DNA of 8,011 nucleotides from an uncultured Ruminococcus sp. (GTDB taxonomy: Bacteria; Bacillota; Clostridia; Oscillospirales; CAG-272). Below the pieces are notes generated by a model. The model saw only the letters and a list, made by a program, of their open reading frames with translations, did no database searches and was not told where the DNA came from. This document shows positions 7,485-8,011 of the stretch, piece after piece (within the stretch, counting starts at the first letter, position 1; each line of letters opens with the position of its first letter). Made by a program: the position numbers and the translations under genes. The DNA lies in assembly GCA_902803255.1 (NCBI GenBank), contig CADCPG010000074.1:1-8011 (forward strand). The letters run 5' to 3'.

Positions 7485-7791
7485 TTAAAAGGATTGTAGA
7501 AATCTATATTGAAGCGTTTTTTCAAGATCCTTCAGAGTTATAAATACACCGTCGGTATCTTTTTCGTAATTCAGATCGTCCGGAGCGGGATGAACGCCGT
7601 ATTCGGATTCTTCCAATTCATAAATCATAGGCGATACGGTCGTCTACGACAAGATAAATGCTTTTCAACGCGGAGTCAAATCTGACTTTGTTTGACATGA
7701 AATCAAGAATGACGCCCTTTTTATTGGTTCTGTTGCTTTAATATTTCTCCGAGCTATCCGGGATATATCCTGTAAGATCCAATTTCGGCAT
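7485..7791 (-). pseudogene. Broken small gene of unknown function with intact start signals
   Basis: ATG at 7791 has AAGGAG eight bases upstream, a textbook start. The frame encodes 17 residues (MPKLDLTGYIPDSSEKY) and hits TAA at 7740-7738. The same frame continues for 39 codons (including RFDSALKSIYLVVDDRIAYD) to TGA at 7620-7618. A one-base shift there restores a frame of 46-47 codons (YELEESEYGVHP, then DGVFITLKDLEKTL) to TAA at 7487-7485. Joined, these give a hydrophilic, acidic protein of about 105 residues that reads like real coding sequence. Two lesions mean it is probably inactive, unless the first TAA is bypassed. I do not recognise the family. It lies upstream of the recombinase remnant on the same strand and may come from the same element. 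Confidence 0.6.
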
Positions 7792-7826
7792 GGGAGTCTC
7801 TCCTTGGTCCTATGCTTGATATAGAT

Positions 7827-7855
7827 ATTATATCACTGGTTTCACCGTCAGTTAA
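7827..7855 (-). promoter_or_regulatory. Extended -10 promoter of the broken small gene
   Basis: On the minus strand TTAACT (7855-7850), a 17-base spacer and TATAAT (7832-7827) preceded by TGA (extended -10). The start would be near 7820, about 29 bases before the ATG at 7791, with AAGGAG between. The good promoter and ribosome site contrast with the broken reading frame, suggesting recent decay. Confidence 0.6.
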
Positions 7856-7866
7856 TTATAATTGAC
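7851..7866. repeat. Operator-like 16-base palindrome between divergent promoters
   Basis: GTTAATTATAATTGAC is an inverted repeat with one mismatched pair (third base from each end) around a perfect ten-base core AATTATAATT. It overlaps the -35 box of the leftward promoter (7850-7855) and that of the rightward candidate promoter (7862-7867). That placement is typical of a repressor site controlling two divergent genes. AT-rich palindromes also arise by chance, so this stays a candidate. Confidence 0.4.
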
Positions 7867-7890
7867 AAGATATGAGTTGTATTTTATTAT
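7862..7890 (+). promoter_or_regulatory. Rightward consensus-like promoter
   Basis: A perfect TTGACA (7862-7867), a 17-base spacer and TATTAT (7885-7890), one base from consensus. Transcription would start near 7897 and leave the window to the right. The gene served is not visible with confidence. Confidence 0.5.
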
Positions 7891-8011
7891 ATCTCGATAA
7901 AAGTGGAATGATTCTTTTGATTTTAAACCAATGGTCCCAGAAGTCTGACGATAATCCGTTTATTATATGTCAAGTGTTGAATTATGGGCGAGTCATAACA
8001 GAGTTTGAACA
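7872..8011 (+). CDS. Possible start of a rightward gene, truncated by the window edge
   Basis: The frame is open from ATG at 7872 (or from the in-frame ATG at 7908) to the window end, 46 codons at most. The inner ATG at 7908 would follow the rightward promoter's start by only about 11 bases, making a nearly leaderless message with a weak GTGGA before it; the outer ATG has no ribosome site. The translation (LLYLDKSG, ILNQWSQKSDDN, NYGRVITEFE) resembles no family I know. The opposite strand is open over much of the same span, so the call is weak. Confidence 0.2.
   Translation, partial: MSCILLYLDKSGMILLILNQWSQKSDDNPFIICQVLNYGRVITEFE

Noticed and set aside
7445..7543. Plus-strand frame reading MYNGQWSAFEMTNLKRIV, preceded by other protein-like pieces (YLGRKHSDVEYY) at about 7370-7420, as a frameshifted plus-strand gene.
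   Set aside because: It is antisense to the recombinase remnant and to the end of the broken small gene, has no good ribosome site, needs several frameshifts and matches no family I know.
7792..8011. Minus-strand frame containing SSDFWDHWFKIKRI as a further element gene.
   Set aside because: About 35 codons, no start signal in view, and the opposite strand is equally open; not enough to call.
1..8011. CRISPR array, tRNA, rRNA or riboswitch.
   Set aside because: No regularly spaced repeats, cloverleaf or known conserved RNA core was found on either strand by eye.

Overview
The window looks like a chromosomal segment of a GC-rich anaerobic Firmicute of the gut Clostridia type. The reasons are strong Shine-Dalgarno sequences (AGGAGG, AAGGGG, AAGGAG), near-consensus sigma-A type promoters in AT-rich islands, GC-ending codons throughout the genes, and protein types common in that group. 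The taxonomic call is inference.

Region 1 (1-5401, minus strand) is a three-gene operon read right to left: a MoxR-type AAA+ ATPase, a DUF58 membrane protein, and a very large multi-pass membrane protein whose 3' end lies beyond base 1. The third gene is open for exactly 957 codons and fits the membrane/transglutaminase-like partner usually found in MoxR-DUF58 operons, but its presumed catalytic domain is outside the window. DUF58 and the large gene overlap by 14 bases. A strong promoter (TTGAAA, 17-base spacer, TATAAT) lies just upstream of moxR. The expected logic is a cell-envelope module in which MoxR remodels or assembles membrane partners with large extracytoplasmic domains.

Region 2 (5402-5610) is a divergent promoter region with one well-formed promoter for each direction and a small hairpin at the 5' end of the rightward transcript.

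Region 3 (5611-about 7106, plus strand) holds a 205-residue HD-domain hydrolase and, 15 bases later, an unrecognised 235-residue four-helix membrane protein that starts with TTG. A GC-rich hairpin and then a stem plus T-run terminator follow.

Region 4 (about 7107-8011) is visibly more AT-rich and holds no complete gene. On the minus strand it carries the decayed C-terminus of a large serine recombinase (DUF4368-type tail, interrupted by a TAG) and a second broken small gene with an intact ribosome binding site, promoter and operator-like palindrome but a nonsense codon and a frameshift. It looks like the remains of an integrated mobile element next to a conserved chromosomal block. I see no clear new functional system; the most unusual material is this decayed element and its divergent promoter/palindrome unit.
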